Below, one piece after another: positions 38,998 to 48,612 of a stretch of DNA of 64,000 nucleotides (position 1 is its first letter; each line of letters begins with the position of its first letter). Made by a program: the position numbers and the translations under genes. The stretch lies in NCBI RefSeq assembly GCF_014642735.1, contig NZ_BMIV01000007.1, forward strand, positions 62,001 to 126,000, in the 5' to 3' direction. The notes under the pieces are model-generated. The model was given only the letters and a program-made list of their open reading frames with translations, made no database searches and had not been told where the DNA came from. The stretch comes from Paracoccus acridae (GTDB taxonomy: Bacteria > Pseudomonadota > Alphaproteobacteria > Rhodobacterales > Rhodobacteraceae).

Positions 38998-40227
38998 ATG
39001 AATTATGATGCCGCCCTGGACCAGGCTATCGGTCGGCTGCACGAGGAAGGCCGTTACCGGACCTTCATCGACATCGAGCGGGTGAAGGGCCAGTTTCCCC
39101 AAGCCGTCTGGACGCGCCCCGATGGCGAAAAGCAGGACATCACCGTCTGGTGCGGCAACGATTACCTGGGCATGGGCCAGCATCCGGTGGTGCTGGCGGC
39201 GATGCACGAGGCCTTGGACGCCGTCGGCGCCGGTTCGGGCGGCACGCGCAACATCTCGGGCACGACCATCTATCACAAGCGGCTCGAGGCCGAGTTGGCC
39301 GACCTGCACGGCAAGGAAGCCGCCCTGGTCTTTTCCAGCGCCTATATCGCCAACGACGCGACGCTTTCCACGCTGCGCAAGCTGTTCCCCGGCCTGATCA
39401 TCTATTCGGACGAACTGAACCACGCGTCCATGATCGAGGGGATCAAGCGGTTCGACGGCGCCAAGCGCATCTTCCGCCACAACGACCTTGCGCATCTGCG
39501 GCAGTTACTGGAAGCCGACGATCCGACCCTGCCCAAGCTGATCGCGTTCGAATCCATCTATTCGATGGACGGCGACTTTGGTCCCATCGCGGCGATCTGC
39601 GATCTGGCGGACGAATTCAACGCCCTGACCTATCTGGACGAGGTGCATGCGGTCGGCATGTATGGCCCCCGCGGCGGCGGCGTGGCCGAACGCGACGGGC
39701 TGATGGACCGCATCGACATCTTCAACGGCACGCTGGGCAAGGCCTTCGGGGTCTTCGGCGGCTATATCGCGGCAAGCGCCAAGATGGTGGACGCGATCCG
39801 GTCCTATGCGCCGGGCTTCATCTTCACCACGTCCTTGCCGCCTGCTGTGGCGGCGGGTGCCGCGGCCTCGATCCGGTTCCTGAAGGGCGCCGAGGGCCAG
39901 CACCTGCGCGATGCGCAGCAGTTGCACGCGCGGATCCTGAAGATGCGGCTGAAGTCGCTGGGAATGCCCATCATCGACCACGGCAGCCACATCGTTCCGG
40001 TCCATGTCGGCCATCCGGTCCATTGCAAGATGCTGTCGGACATGCTGCTGCGCGACTATGGCATCTATGTCCAGCCGATCAACTTCCCCACCGTTCCGCG
40101 CGGTACCGAACGGCTGCGTTTCACCCCCTCGCCGGTTCATGCGCCGCGCCAGATCGACCATCTGGTCAAGGCCATGGACAGGTTGTGGTCTCATTGCGCG
40201 CTCAACCGACAGGAAATGAGCGCGTAA
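38998..40227 (+). CDS. hemA: 5-aminolevulinate synthase
   Basis: A 409-residue PLP enzyme (alpha-oxoamine synthase family) that condenses glycine and succinyl-CoA to 5-aminolevulinate, the first haem precursor of the C4 (Shemin) pathway. The PLP-binding lysine is K248 ([14 protein letters not shown]), the cofactor aspartate D214 and H217 are in [10 protein letters not shown], and the glycine-rich loop is [11 protein letters not shown] chose ATG 38998, with AAGGGAAC upstream; the frame opens earlier but runs through the FNR box. The upstream box suggests induction at low oxygen. Confidence 0.97.
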   Translation: MNYDAALDQAIGRLHEEGRYRTFIDIERVKGQFPQAVWTRPDGEKQDITVWCGNDYLGMGQHPVVLAAMHEALDAVGAGSGGTRNISGTTIYHKRLEAELADLHGKEAALVFSSAYIANDATLSTLRKLFPGLIIYSDELNHASMIEGIKRFDGAKRIFRHNDLAHLRQLLEADDPTLPKLIAFESIYSMDGDFGPIAAICDLADEFNALTYLDEVHAVGMYGPRGGGVAERDGLMDRIDIFNGTLGKAFGVFGGYIAASAKMVDAIRSYAPGFIFTTSLPPAVAAGAAASIRFLKGAEGQHLRDAQQLHARILKMRLKSLGMPIIDHGSHIVPVHVGHPVHCKMLSDMLLRDYGIYVQPINFPTVPRGTERLRFTPSPVHAPRQIDHLVKAMDRLWSHCALNRQEMSA

Positions 40228-40340
40228 CGCATTCCACGAGTGAACTGCTCTCGCCTGCGTGATAAGCTCGATATAAGAAAAACGAGGAACCGTTTGATTC
40301 GTGGCGGTGTTCCTTAATCGGGCAATGAGGCAGACAGAAA

Positions 40341-41603
40341 ATGAGCAGGCTGCGGGCTGAGAACCCGGCAGAGGAGATTTCGCAGGTGGAGGAAGTGCAT
40401 CATTTCCTCGACGATGATACGCGTCTTGGCGATATCATGCGGGGCGAACGGGCGACTTTGGGCAAGTCGCTTCTGGATGTGCAGCGCGAACTGCGCATCC
40501 GTGCCTCTTACGTTGCCGCGATCGAGAATTGCGACATCACCGCCTTTGACGCGCCCAGCTTCGTGTCGGGCTATGTCCGGTCCTATGCCCGTTATCTGGG
40601 GATGGATCCCGACTGGACCTTTCGGCGGTTCTGCCTGGAATCCGGCTTCCAGCCCACGCATGGCATGGCCCAGGCGGCGGCGGGCCCCAAGCCGCTGAAG
40701 CGGCCCTCGGATCCGGTCGAGGCCCTGGCCAATCCCAAGGCGCTGTTCATTCCCCAGCAGGAAAGCTTCTGGTCCGACATCGAGCCGCGCGCGGTCGGCG
40801 CAGTGCTGGTGCTAATCGCGCTTGTCTGTGGACTGGGCTATGGCGGCTGGGCCGTCCTGCAAGAGGTCCAGCGCGTGACCCTGACCCCGGGCGAGAATGC
40901 GCCGGGCGTCGTGACCGCGCTTGATCCGGTCGAGGGTGCCGGCATGGCCGAACCCGCCCTGGATCTGTCCGACACCACCGATCTGGCGCAGGCTTTGCCG
41001 CAGCCCGAAGGGCTGGACAGGCTTTATCGCCCGCAGATCCTGGAAGCGCCGGTCCTGACCGCGCGCGACGGTCCCATCGCGGCCATCGACCCTGGCCTGA
41101 CGTCGGTCCCTGCCCCGACGGGCGAGGCGCAGGCCGTTCCCGAGACCGCGACCGCCATCCAGCGCGCCCTGGCCGAGGCCGGGGCGGTCGAATTCGGCCC
41201 GGCCATGCCCGAGGAGGCGGCGGCCGCGATCACCGTCGCGCCCGATGCCCCCGCGCTGGAACTGCTAGCGGCGCGGCCTGCCTGGGTGCGCGTGACGTCG
41301 GCCGACGGGACGGTTCTGCTGGAAAAGATCATGGATGCGGGCGAACGCTTCACGCTGCCCGCCCTGGAGGAGCCGCCCTTGCTGCGCACGGGGAATTCCG
41401 GGGCCGTCTATTTCGCAGTCAACGGCCAGACCTTTGGTCCGGCGGCGCCCGGCCCGCAGGTGGTCAAGAACATCAAGCTGTCGCCCGAGGAGGTGACGGG
41501 CAGCTTTGCCCTTGCCGATCTGAATGCCGATCCCGAACTGGCGCAGCTGATCGCCGTGGCGCAGGCAACGCCCGTCACGGATGCGCAGACGACAACGGAA
41601 TAG
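40341..41603 (+). CDS. RodZ-like helix-turn-helix membrane protein (DUF4115)
   Basis: A 420-residue protein with an N-terminal Xre-type helix-turn-helix (about 33-105: LDVQRELRIRASYVAAIENCDITAF), a single membrane span near 153-175 (AVLVLIALVCGLGYGGWAVL), a long acidic low-complexity linker, and a C-terminal beta domain of the DUF4115 type (PAWVRVTSADGTVLLEKI...). This is the RodZ layout, the factor that links MreB to the elongasome. A start ATG at 40362 is possible. No mre genes are near. Confidence 0.8.
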   Translation: MSRLRAENPAEEISQVEEVHHFLDDDTRLGDIMRGERATLGKSLLDVQRELRIRASYVAAIENCDITAFDAPSFVSGYVRSYARYLGMDPDWTFRRFCLESGFQPTHGMAQAAAGPKPLKRPSDPVEALANPKALFIPQQESFWSDIEPRAVGAVLVLIALVCGLGYGGWAVLQEVQRVTLTPGENAPGVVTALDPVEGAGMAEPALDLSDTTDLAQALPQPEGLDRLYRPQILEAPVLTARDGPIAAIDPGLTSVPAPTGEAQAVPETATAIQRALAEAGAVEFGPAMPEEAAAAITVAPDAPALELLAARPAWVRVTSADGTVLLEKIMDAGERFTLPALEEPPLLRTGNSGAVYFAVNGQTFGPAAPGPQVVKNIKLSPEEVTGSFALADLNADPELAQLIAVAQATPVTDAQTTTE

Positions 41604-41616
41604 CGTCCCGCGACAG

Positions 41617-41679
41617 CCGGGGGACTTTGCGTCCCCCGGACCCCCTGCAGGATATTTCGCCCAGAATGAATGAAGGGGG
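41617..41679 (+). repeat. GGATATTT-type repeat, copy 3, with hairpin
   Basis: CCGGGGGAC (41617-41625) and GTCCCCCGG (41631-41639) form a 9-bp stem. The core GGATATTTCGCCCAGAATGA follows (41650), a divergent copy, enclosed by CCCCCT (41641-41646) and AGGGGG (41674-41679). It separates the RodZ-like gene from the convergent dipeptidase gene. Confidence 0.6.
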
Positions 41680-42720
41680 TTATTCCCCCCAGGTGCGTTC
41701 CAGCAGGTTGATCCAGTTTTCGCTGGCGATCTTGCGGATCAAGGCCTCGCCATAGCCATGCGCTTCCATTTGGGCCAGAAGGGCGGGAAGGGCGGCGGCA
41801 TCGGGCAGGTCGCGCGGCATCAGGGCGCCGTCGAAATCGGACCCCAGGGCTACCCCATCCTCGCCCAGCATCGCCAGCATCCGGTCCAGGTGGCGCAACA
41901 TCGTGTCGAAGCCCTCCAGCGGCAGGCGCCGCCCGTCTTCCCGCAGGAAGCTGGAGGCGAAGTTCAGCCCGACCAAGCCGCGGCTGTCGGCGATCACCTG
42001 CAACTGCCGGTCGGTCAGGTTGCGGCTGCTTTCGCTGACGCTGTGGACGCAGCTGTGGCTGGCGACCAGCGGCGCGTCGGACAGGGCGGCGACATCGTTG
42101 AAGCCCGCCTCGTTCAGGTGCGACAGATCCAGCATGATCCGCAGGCTGTTGCATTCGCGGACCAAGGTCTTGCCCGCATCCGTCAGCCCGTCCCCGGTGT
42201 CGGGCGAGGAGGGAAAGGCGAAAGGCACGCCGTGGCCATAGGCGGTCGGCCGGGACCAGACCGGCCCCAGGGACCGCAGGCCCGCCGCGTGCCACAGGTG
42301 AAGGGCGTCCATGTCGGAAATCGCCTCTGCCCCCTCCATATGCATGATCGCGGCGATGCGGCCCGCAGCGACGGTTTCGCGGATGCCGCGCGCGGTGGTG
42401 ACGATGTCCAGCGTGCCGGTCCGTTCCAGCGCCTTCAGCGCCGCGGCCTGGGCAAAGGCATGGGGCAGGGCCTGGGCAAAGGGGATCTGTTCCGGCAGCG
42501 GCATGGCGAAGGGCGGGTTTTCCATCAGCGCCACGGCGGCGGAGTCGTTCGGCCCCTGGGGCGAGGGGATCCAGATCGCGAAGAACCCGCCGATCATCCC
42601 GCCTGCGCGCGCCCGCGGCAGGTCCAGATGGCCCGTGCCATCGCCGTCCAGCCAGACCCCGGTGCCCCCTGTCACCACGCGTTGCAGGAAATCGTTGTGG
42701 CCGTCGAATACCGGGATCAT
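41680..42720 (-). CDS. M19 family (renal-type) dipeptidase, cytoplasmic
   Basis: A 346-residue zinc dipeptidase of the membrane-dipeptidase family. Metal-ligand motifs are FDGHNDFL at the N-terminus (H-x-D), HMEGAE in the middle, the H in LVASHSCVHS, and LGSDFDGALMPRDL. I chose ATG 42720, where the family begins; no signal or membrane anchor is present, unlike the second M19 gene at 57742-58923. It probably hydrolyses L,D- or D-containing dipeptides. Confidence 0.9.
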   Translation of the reverse strand: MIPVFDGHNDFLQRVVTGGTGVWLDGDGTGHLDLPRARAGGMIGGFFAIWIPSPQGPNDSAAVALMENPPFAMPLPEQIPFAQALPHAFAQAAALKALERTGTLDIVTTARGIRETVAAGRIAAIMHMEGAEAISDMDALHLWHAAGLRSLGPVWSRPTAYGHGVPFAFPSSPDTGDGLTDAGKTLVRECNSLRIMLDLSHLNEAGFNDVAALSDAPLVASHSCVHSVSESSRNLTDRQLQVIADSRGLVGLNFASSFLREDGRRLPLEGFDTMLRHLDRMLAMLGEDGVALGSDFDGALMPRDLPDAAALPALLAQMEAHGYGEALIRKIASENWINLLERTWGE

Positions 42721-42842
42721 CCGCTTCTCCTTCAATCCTGGCCCGACCATGCACATCCCTGCGCGGGCGGCAATGGCTGGCGCTTGGCGGGCAGCGCGAT
42801 TCGGCCTTAGGCTGGCCCTGCAAGCGACAGGAGACGCCAGCC

Positions 42843-43184
42843 ATGCCCGACATCCGCCCCGATTTCGATGGACAGACCGTCATCACCACCTTCGAGGTGA
42901 CGCCCGGCAGCGCCCATGACGTGCTGGATCTGCTGACCGAGGCCTGGGACCAGGTGATCCGCCGCCAGCCGGGCTTCGTGTCGGGGGCGATCCACCTGAA
43001 CGATGCGCAGACCCGCATCGCGACCTATTCGCAATGGCGCGATCGCAAGGATTACCAGGCCATGCTGCGCAGCGACGAAATGCGGCGCCGGAACCGCGAC
43101 ATCAACGGCATGTGCAAGAGCTTCGAGCCGGTGATGTACGAAGTCCAGGCCGTCTTCAACACGGATGCTGCGCCTGCGAAATAA
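42843..43184 (+). CDS. antibiotic biosynthesis monooxygenase (ABM) domain protein
   Basis: A 113-residue ferredoxin-like alpha/beta-barrel protein. DVLDLLTEAWDQVIRRQPGFVSGAIHLN and ATYSQWRDRKDYQAML match ABM family members such as YgiN-type quinol monooxygenases and haem-degrading relatives. The substrate is unknown. It is divergent from the M19 gene and followed by an orphan parA. A GGAG lies before the ATG (CAGGAGACGCC). Confidence 0.8.
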   Translation: MPDIRPDFDGQTVITTFEVTPGSAHDVLDLLTEAWDQVIRRQPGFVSGAIHLNDAQTRIATYSQWRDRKDYQAMLRSDEMRRRNRDINGMCKSFEPVMYEVQAVFNTDAAPAK

Positions 43185-43245
43185 CCCGTGCAATGGCAGC
43201 GCCCGACCGCTAACCTTCCGTCAACCCCGAGGGCAGGAGAGGGCG

Positions 43246-43881
43246 ATGGCAGGCAGGATCATCACGGTCGCGCAGCAGAAGGGTGGATCGGGCAAGACGA
43301 CGCTGGCCGTCAACCTGGCCGTCAGCCTGCATGGGCGGGGCCATTCCGTGGCCCTGATCGACACCGACCCGCAGGGCAGCCTGGGCCGCTGGTTCATCGA
43401 ACGGATGCAGACGCGGGGCGAGGATGAGGCGATGGATTTCTCCACCTCGTCCGCCTGGGGGGCCAGCTACGAATCCGAGAAGCTGAAGAAGCGGTTCGAT
43501 TTCGTGATCATCGACACACCGCCCAAGATCGACAGCGACCTGCGCCCGGCGCTGCGGGTGGCCGATCTGGTACTGGTGCCGGTCGCCACCAGCCATGTCG
43601 ATCTTTGGGCGACCGAAGGCGTGCTGGATCTGGCGCGGCGCGAAAAGGCGCCGGTGCTGGTGGTGATGAACCGGGTGCGTCCCAACACGCGGCTGTCGGC
43701 CGAGGTCGCGCAGAAGGCCGCCGACCTGGGCGCCGATGTGGCAGGAACCCAGGTCGCCAATCGGGTGCTTTACGCCGAGACGCTGGGCCAGGGCACAGCC
43801 GCCCTGGAACGTGCCACCAGCGGCCCCGCGCGGGACGAGATCGCGGCCCTGACGGATGAGGTTCTGGCCGCCATGGCCTAG
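43246..43881 (+). CDS. orphan ParA family ATPase
   Basis: A 211-residue deviant-Walker ATPase. The P-loop is K12-G-G-S-G-K-T18 with the signature lysine K12; Walker A' is LIDTDPQGS (D41), and Walker B is FVIIDTPP. No DNA-binding N-terminal extension and no parB gene are present. Such short solo ParAs (for example PpfA, McdA, MipZ relatives) position protein clusters or plasmids. Partner unknown. ATG 43246 has GGAGAGGG just upstream. Its TAG shares CTAG with btuD's stop. Confidence 0.88.
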   Translation: MAGRIITVAQQKGGSGKTTLAVNLAVSLHGRGHSVALIDTDPQGSLGRWFIERMQTRGEDEAMDFSTSSAWGASYESEKLKKRFDFVIIDTPPKIDSDLRPALRVADLVLVPVATSHVDLWATEGVLDLARREKAPVLVVMNRVRPNTRLSAEVAQKAADLGADVAGTQVANRVLYAETLGQGTAALERATSGPARDEIAALTDEVLAAMA

Positions 43882-44615
43882 ACCGGCAGGATCGCCGGAC
43901 CGTCCGGGGTCTCGACCCGGCGCACGGTGATGCCGAAGGCGCGGCGCAGCAGGTCGTCGCCCAACACGGCATCGGCGGGACCGTCCGCCAGCACATGCCC
44001 GCCCGACAGCAGCACCAGCCGCGTGCAGAACCGCGCCGCCAGCCCCAGGTCGTGGATCGAGGCAAGCACGGTCCGCCCTTCCGCCGCCAGGTCGCGGAAC
44101 AGGCGCAGGCAGGCCAGTTGCTGCGCCGGGTCAAGGCCCGCGATGGGTTCGTCCGCGATCAGCATGGGCGTGTCCTGCGCCAGGGCACGGGCGATCAGGG
44201 CGCGGTTCTGTTCGCCCCCCGACAGCCGCAGGGCGGTGCGCTTGCGAAACGCCTCCAACCCCATGCGGGCGATGGCGGCGTCGATGGCGGCACGGTCTTC
44301 GCCGCTGCGCCCGCCGCCGGGCCAGGGGATGCGTCCCAGGGCCACCAGATCCTCGACGCTGACGGGCCAGGCGATCTCGCGCGACTGCGGAAGATAGGTG
44401 GCATGGCGCGCACGCCGGTCGGCTGGCATCGCGGCCAGGCTAGAGGTGCCGGTGAAGGGGATCAGGCCAAGCGCGGCCTCCATCAGGGATGACTTGCCCG
44501 CGCCGTTGGGTCCGATCAGGCCCACGAACTCTCCGCTGCCAAGGGCCAGGTTGACGCCGTGCAGCACCGGACGGCGGCGGCGGGTGACGGAAAGGCCGGA
44601 AAGCCGCAGGACCAT
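43878..44615 (-). CDS. btuD: vitamin B12 ABC transporter ATP-binding protein
   Basis: A 245-residue ABC ATPase of the siderophore/haem/B12 importer class. Walker A is GPNGAGKSS, the signature LSGGEQNRALIARAL and Walker B MLIADEPIAGLDP. It powers the permease encoded just upstream (one-base overlap, TGATG). Substrate assignment to cobalamin rests on btuB and the riboswitch at the head of the operon; iron chelates are the alternative by sequence alone. Confidence 0.87.
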   Translation of the reverse strand: MVLRLSGLSVTRRRRPVLHGVNLALGSGEFVGLIGPNGAGKSSLMEAALGLIPFTGTSSLAAMPADRRARHATYLPQSREIAWPVSVEDLVALGRIPWPGGGRSGEDRAAIDAAIARMGLEAFRKRTALRLSGGEQNRALIARALAQDTPMLIADEPIAGLDPAQQLACLRLFRDLAAEGRTVLASIHDLGLAARFCTRLVLLSGGHVLADGPADAVLGDDLLRRAFGITVRRVETPDGPAILPV

Positions 44616-45601
44616 CAGACGCGCCCCCCGCTGCGGGTCTTCCAGATCAGGTGCAGGAACAGAGGTGCGCCGACGATGGCGGTCAGCACGCCCAGCTTCA
44701 GGTCGCGATCCGGCACGATCAGCCGCACTGCGACATCGGCCGCCAGCAGCAGCGCCGCCCCGCCCAGGGCCGAAGCGGGCAGCAGGGCGGATGGCCGCGC
44801 GCCTACCAGGGGCCGCAGGATGTGGGGGATCACCAGCCCCACGAAGCCGATGGCGCCCGCCACGGCCGTCGCCGGTCCGACGACCAGGGCCGTCCCCGCG
44901 ATCAGGCGCCAGCGCAGCCCGGTTCCCGATATGCCCAGGGTCTGCGCGGCAGCCTCGCCAAGCGTCAGCGCGTCAAGCGCGCGGCGGACCGACAGGATCA
45001 GCCCGGCGCCCAGTGCCATGGGCGGCAGCGCCAGCCAGACATGCAGCATGGACTTGTCGGCAAGCGATCCCATCAGCCAGAAGACGATCTCGTTCGCGGC
45101 ATAGGGATTGGGCGACAGGTTCAGCACAAGGGCGGTGCCCGCGCCCGCCAGGGCCGAGATCGCGACCCCCGCCAGGATCAGCGTCACGGACCCGCCGCGC
45201 GGACCCGCCAGGGCCACCAGCAGGGCCACCCCCGCCGTCGCCCCCGCCATGGCCGCAAGGGGCAGCGCCGACATCGCGGCCAGCGACAGCCCGGTCTGGA
45301 TCGCGATCACGGCGCCCAGGGCCGCCATGCCCGAGATGCCGATCAGTCCCGGTTCGGCCAAGGGATTGCGCAGATAGCCTTGAAGCGCGGCCCCCGTCAG
45401 GCCCAGGCCCGCGCCGATAGCCAGTCCCAGGATCGCGCGGGGCAGGCGGATTTCCCGCATCACGATGGGGATCGGTCCGTCGCCTCCGAAGGCCAGCGCC
45501 CGCAGCGAATCCATCGCGGGCAGGCCAGCCGGTCCTGTCAGCAGGGATGCCAGGAACAATGCCCCCACAAGCACCGACAGGGTGACGGACCATTTCCTCA
45601 T
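44615..45601 (-). CDS. btuC: vitamin B12 ABC transporter permease
   Basis: A 328-residue FecCD/BtuC-type permease with about ten membrane spans. Typical blocks are RLPRAILGLAIGAGLGLTGAALQGYLRNPLAEPGLIG and GAIGFVGLVIPHILR (quoted in part: RNPLAEPGLIG, GFVGLVIPHILR), the latter contacting the ATPase. ATG 45601 overlaps the btuF stop (ATGA). Part of btuBFCD. Confidence 0.88.
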   Translation of the reverse strand: MRKWSVTLSVLVGALFLASLLTGPAGLPAMDSLRALAFGGDGPIPIVMREIRLPRAILGLAIGAGLGLTGAALQGYLRNPLAEPGLIGISGMAALGAVIAIQTGLSLAAMSALPLAAMAGATAGVALLVALAGPRGGSVTLILAGVAISALAGAGTALVLNLSPNPYAANEIVFWLMGSLADKSMLHVWLALPPMALGAGLILSVRRALDALTLGEAAAQTLGISGTGLRWRLIAGTALVVGPATAVAGAIGFVGLVIPHILRPLVGARPSALLPASALGGAALLLAADVAVRLIVPDRDLKLGVLTAIVGAPLFLHLIWKTRSGGRV

Positions 45602-46419
45602 CTCAGCGACCGGATGGCACGCGTGACGAAGGGCGTGCCGCAGACCCAGTCGCGATCGGTGACCTGTCTTTCGGTGGGGGCGATACCGGCAAGCGCGGGA
45701 TGGTCGAGGATCGCCTCGCCCTGCGACTGGCCCGGCCATGTCGCGCCCGTGATCAGCCGGTCTGGCCGGGCCATCACCAGCAATTCCATCGGCAGGTGGG
45801 TCGTGGCCGAGATGCCGTGATCCGCTGCGATATTGTCGTATCCCGCCGCGCCAAGGATTGAGCCCGCCAAGGTGCCGGGTCCCGAGGTGAAGCCGTTGGC
45901 ATAATACAGCGCCGCCCGGCCGCGCCCGGACGGGGCACGCGCCGCCGCCAGATCCGCGTCAAAGCGGGCCAGCAGATCGCGTGCGGCGGCCTGCCTTTCC
46001 AGCAGGGCGCCCAGCCGGGTGATCTGGGCGCGGATGGCGTCGAAATCCTCGGCCGGGGGCAGGATCTCGACCCGCAATCCCAGGCGGTGCAGCATCGCGA
46101 TCGTGGCCTGGGGCGTATAGGTCCCTGCGATCACCAGGTCGGGACGCAGCAGATAGATCTCCTCGGCCCGCCCGGTATTCGGCACATGGGCGACGGCCTG
46201 TTCGGCCATGGGGGACAAGCGCCGGTTCTGCGCCAGACTGCTGACCGAGACCAGTTGCCCCGGCGCGGCCAGCATCATCGCCAACTGGTCGATGCACAGG
46301 TTCATCGACACCACGCGCTGCGGGGCCGCCTCCGCCGATCCAGAGGCGGCGGGCAGGGCCGCGGCGGCGATCAGGACCGCCGCCAGAATGGTCCTAGAAC
46401 GACGCACGAAGCCCCGCAT
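45598..46419 (-). CDS. btuF: vitamin B12-binding periplasmic protein
   Basis: A 273-residue class III substrate-binding protein with a Sec signal (cut after ASAEA, about residue 32). QRVVSMNLCIDQLAMML and LRPDLVIAGTYTPQ mark the first lobe; the second lobe carries the long-helix link and ends with VTRAIRSLR. It captures cobalamin in the periplasm and delivers it to BtuCD. ATG 46419 lies within the end of btuB (26-base overlap). An iron-chelate binding role is possible on sequence alone. Confidence 0.85.
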   Translation of the reverse strand: MRGFVRRSRTILAAVLIAAAALPAASGSAEAAPQRVVSMNLCIDQLAMMLAAPGQLVSVSSLAQNRRLSPMAEQAVAHVPNTGRAEEIYLLRPDLVIAGTYTPQATIAMLHRLGLRVEILPPAEDFDAIRAQITRLGALLERQAAARDLLARFDADLAAARAPSGRGRAALYYANGFTSGPGTLAGSILGAAGYDNIAADHGISATTHLPMELLVMARPDRLITGATWPGQSQGEAILDHPALAGIAPTERQVTDRDWVCGTPFVTRAIRSLR

Positions 46420-48262
46420 AAACCGCCCGCCCCGAGGTGCCATAGCCCCGCACCCATTGGTATTCCTCGTCGAAGACGTTTTCCAGGCGCAGATAGGCGG
46501 TGGCATTGTCGCGGACCGGATGACTGACGCTGAGATCGACAGTGGTGAAGTCGTCCAGATCGTCCGCCCGCCCGGCGACATGCTGCAATTCGATCGCGGC
46601 CATGGTGCCGGTCGCGAAACTCGTCTCTGCCCCCAGGTTCAGGACGCGTTCGGGCACGCTGGCCCATTCGACATTCGCCTGGTTGTCGATGAAGGTATAG
46701 CTGGCGGTCAGCGCATGGCCCGTCCCGAAGGCATAACGGCCATCGATTTCCACCCCCCGGCGGCGGGTGGTGCCGGGCACCTGGGCATAGCAGCCGAAGG
46801 GTTGGCCGCAGGCCGTCGCGGCAGGATCGAACCCGATCAGGTTCTCTGCCTTGAGCCAGAAAGCCGTGGCCCGCAGATGGCTGTCGCCCCATTGCTTTTC
46901 GACCCCGACCTCGTAGGTGCGGCTTTCTTCGCGTTCAAGCGAAGCATCGCCAAATTCGCTGAACAGTTCGTAAAGCGACGGCGCGCGGAAGCCGTTGCCA
47001 AGGGCCGCACGGAACAGCAGGTTATTGTCGGCGCGATAAACGGCTGCGACCCGCCCCGAAGTGAACCCGCCAAAGCGCGAATGGTCGTCGCGGCGCAGCG
47101 AGGTGGTGATGTCGAAGCGGTCCCCCAAGGCAGCGGTCGTTTCCACGAAGACCCCGTTGATGCGGGCATTGCCCTTGTCCGCGACTTCCTCTTTCTCGGT
47201 ATCCGCACCGAAGACGGCGCGGACGCCCTGGCCGATATCGGTTGCGCCCTGCCAGGACAGCTTGGTGCGGGTGCCGACGAACTCGCTGGTTTCCACGACG
47301 TCCGGCAGAAAGGTAGGAGCGGCGAAATCCTGATATGATTTCCGCTGGATGCGATAACGGGTCAGGGAAAGGTCATGATCGACCGCGCCGGTGGTGAATC
47401 GGGCAAAACCGCGCAGGCCATAGCTTTCGCTTTCGGTATAGTCGTTGCCCGGCGTGCCTGGCACGTCACCTTGGAAATCGTCGAAATCCGCGGTGCTGTC
47501 TTCCCAGAACCCGTTGAAGCCGATTGTCACCCCGTTCTGCAGCCGGTGTTCGGAATAGAAGGACAGGCGCGTCGCCTCGAACCCGTCCTCCTCGAAGTTG
47601 CCCTCGTTTTCGTCCTTGGCCGAAAAGCCGTCGGTGCGGATATGGCTGACGTGAAATGCAAGGTCCAAGTCGTCCTGGCGCAGCGTCGCGCCATAGCTTG
47701 CGGTCAGCGTGTCATAGGTGCCTGCCTCGATCCCGAAATGGTGGCGCAGGCCATCCTCGGTCGGGCGCAGCGATTGCAGGGACAGGACGCCTGCCACGGC
47801 ACGAGTCCCGTAAAGCGCTGACTGCGCTCCGCGCAGCAGTTCGGCACGGTCGATGCCGGCGCTGACCAGGCCTCCAAGATTATAGTAGGTCTTGTCGGCA
47901 GCGGGGTCCGACACCTCGATCCCGTCGATGACCACAGGCAGGTATTGAGCGGGCGCGCCGCGCAGTTGAACCACTCCAAGGGTGCCCAGCGGCCCCGACT
48001 GGCGCAGCGTCACCCCTGGCAGCTTGGTCAGGCTGCGGGTCAGGGGCTGGCTGGCCCTGTCCTGCAGGTCTTCGCTGGTCAGCACGGATACCGAACTGCC
48101 CGAGCGGCTGAGCTCGGTCGGTTCGCGATTGGCGGTCAGGGTCAGGTCGTCCAGGACGAAGGGCCTTGCCGCGGCATCCTGGGCGGCGGCGGGCAGGGCG
48201 GTCGTCAGCGCCAGGGCTGCGGTCAGGGACAGGAAAAAGGGTTTCGGCGTCACGAAAGACAT
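46394..48262 (-). CDS. btuB: TonB-dependent vitamin B12 receptor
   Basis: A 622-residue outer-membrane beta-barrel with a Sec signal (cut after PAAAQ). A TonB-box-like FVLDDLTLTA follows, then the plug domain (SVSVLTSEDLQDRA, LRGAPAQYLPVVIDGIEV, RAELLRGAQSALYGTRAV) and the 22-strand barrel ending in aromatic F (YAGLRASF). It takes up cobalamin with TonB energy. The cobalamin riboswitch 140 bases upstream fixes the substrate with good confidence. Head gene of btuBFCD. Confidence 0.92.
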   Translation of the reverse strand: MSFVTPKPFFLSLTAALALTTALPAAAQDAAARPFVLDDLTLTANREPTELSRSGSSVSVLTSEDLQDRASQPLTRSLTKLPGVTLRQSGPLGTLGVVQLRGAPAQYLPVVIDGIEVSDPAADKTYYNLGGLVSAGIDRAELLRGAQSALYGTRAVAGVLSLQSLRPTEDGLRHHFGIEAGTYDTLTASYGATLRQDDLDLAFHVSHIRTDGFSAKDENEGNFEEDGFEATRLSFYSEHRLQNGVTIGFNGFWEDSTADFDDFQGDVPGTPGNDYTESESYGLRGFARFTTGAVDHDLSLTRYRIQRKSYQDFAAPTFLPDVVETSEFVGTRTKLSWQGATDIGQGVRAVFGADTEKEEVADKGNARINGVFVETTAALGDRFDITTSLRRDDHSRFGGFTSGRVAAVYRADNNLLFRAALGNGFRAPSLYELFSEFGDASLEREESRTYEVGVEKQWGDSHLRATAFWLKAENLIGFDPAATACGQPFGCYAQVPGTTRRRGVEIDGRYAFGTGHALTASYTFIDNQANVEWASVPERVLNLGAETSFATGTMAAIELQHVAGRADDLDDFTTVDLSVSHPVRDNATAYLRLENVFDEEYQWVRGYGTSGRAVYAGLRASF

Positions 48263-48404
48263 CCTTCCAGAAACCCGGGCGATGCGTGCGGCCCGGGCGC
48301 GATGCGGTTCGTCCAGGGGGATGAACCCACCGGACAGCGACACCACCACGACGGAAGTTTCCGTATCCGGCGCGCCCCTCGCGCGCCGTCAGGGTGATCG
48401 CGTT

Positions 48405-48575
48405 CGGCAGGTCTCCTGACTTGCGGGTCATCGCTTGGCCGGGCCTTCCCAATCCCGCGGGCGGAACCAGTGGCGTCAATCCGGCCTCGCTCTCCGCTGA
48501 CAGTTGCGGGGGCAGTCGCGGATTCGCACCGCGTTCCCTTTTAACCGGGGATCAACCCGGAACCGAGGCAGGGCC
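48405..48575 (-). promoter_or_regulatory. cobalamin (adenosylcobalamin) riboswitch
   Basis: Read on the minus strand, this has the standard order of conserved blocks: AAAAGGGAACGCGGTGCGAA, then CTGCCCCCGCAACTGT, the B12 box GCCACTGG, then GGGAAGGCC and the closing CAGGAGACCTGCC. Binding of the cofactor should shut off btuBFCD. With the rest of the btuB leader it fills the 350-base gap between cobB and btuB (48263-48612). Confidence 0.95.
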
Positions 48576-48612
48576 GCCTTTAGCTCACAAACCTGTCATG
48601 AGGCAAGGCCAA

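Noticed and set aside
43878..48262. Iron-siderophore uptake cluster
   Set aside because: The ABC genes alone would allow it, but the cobalamin riboswitch directly upstream points to vitamin B12.
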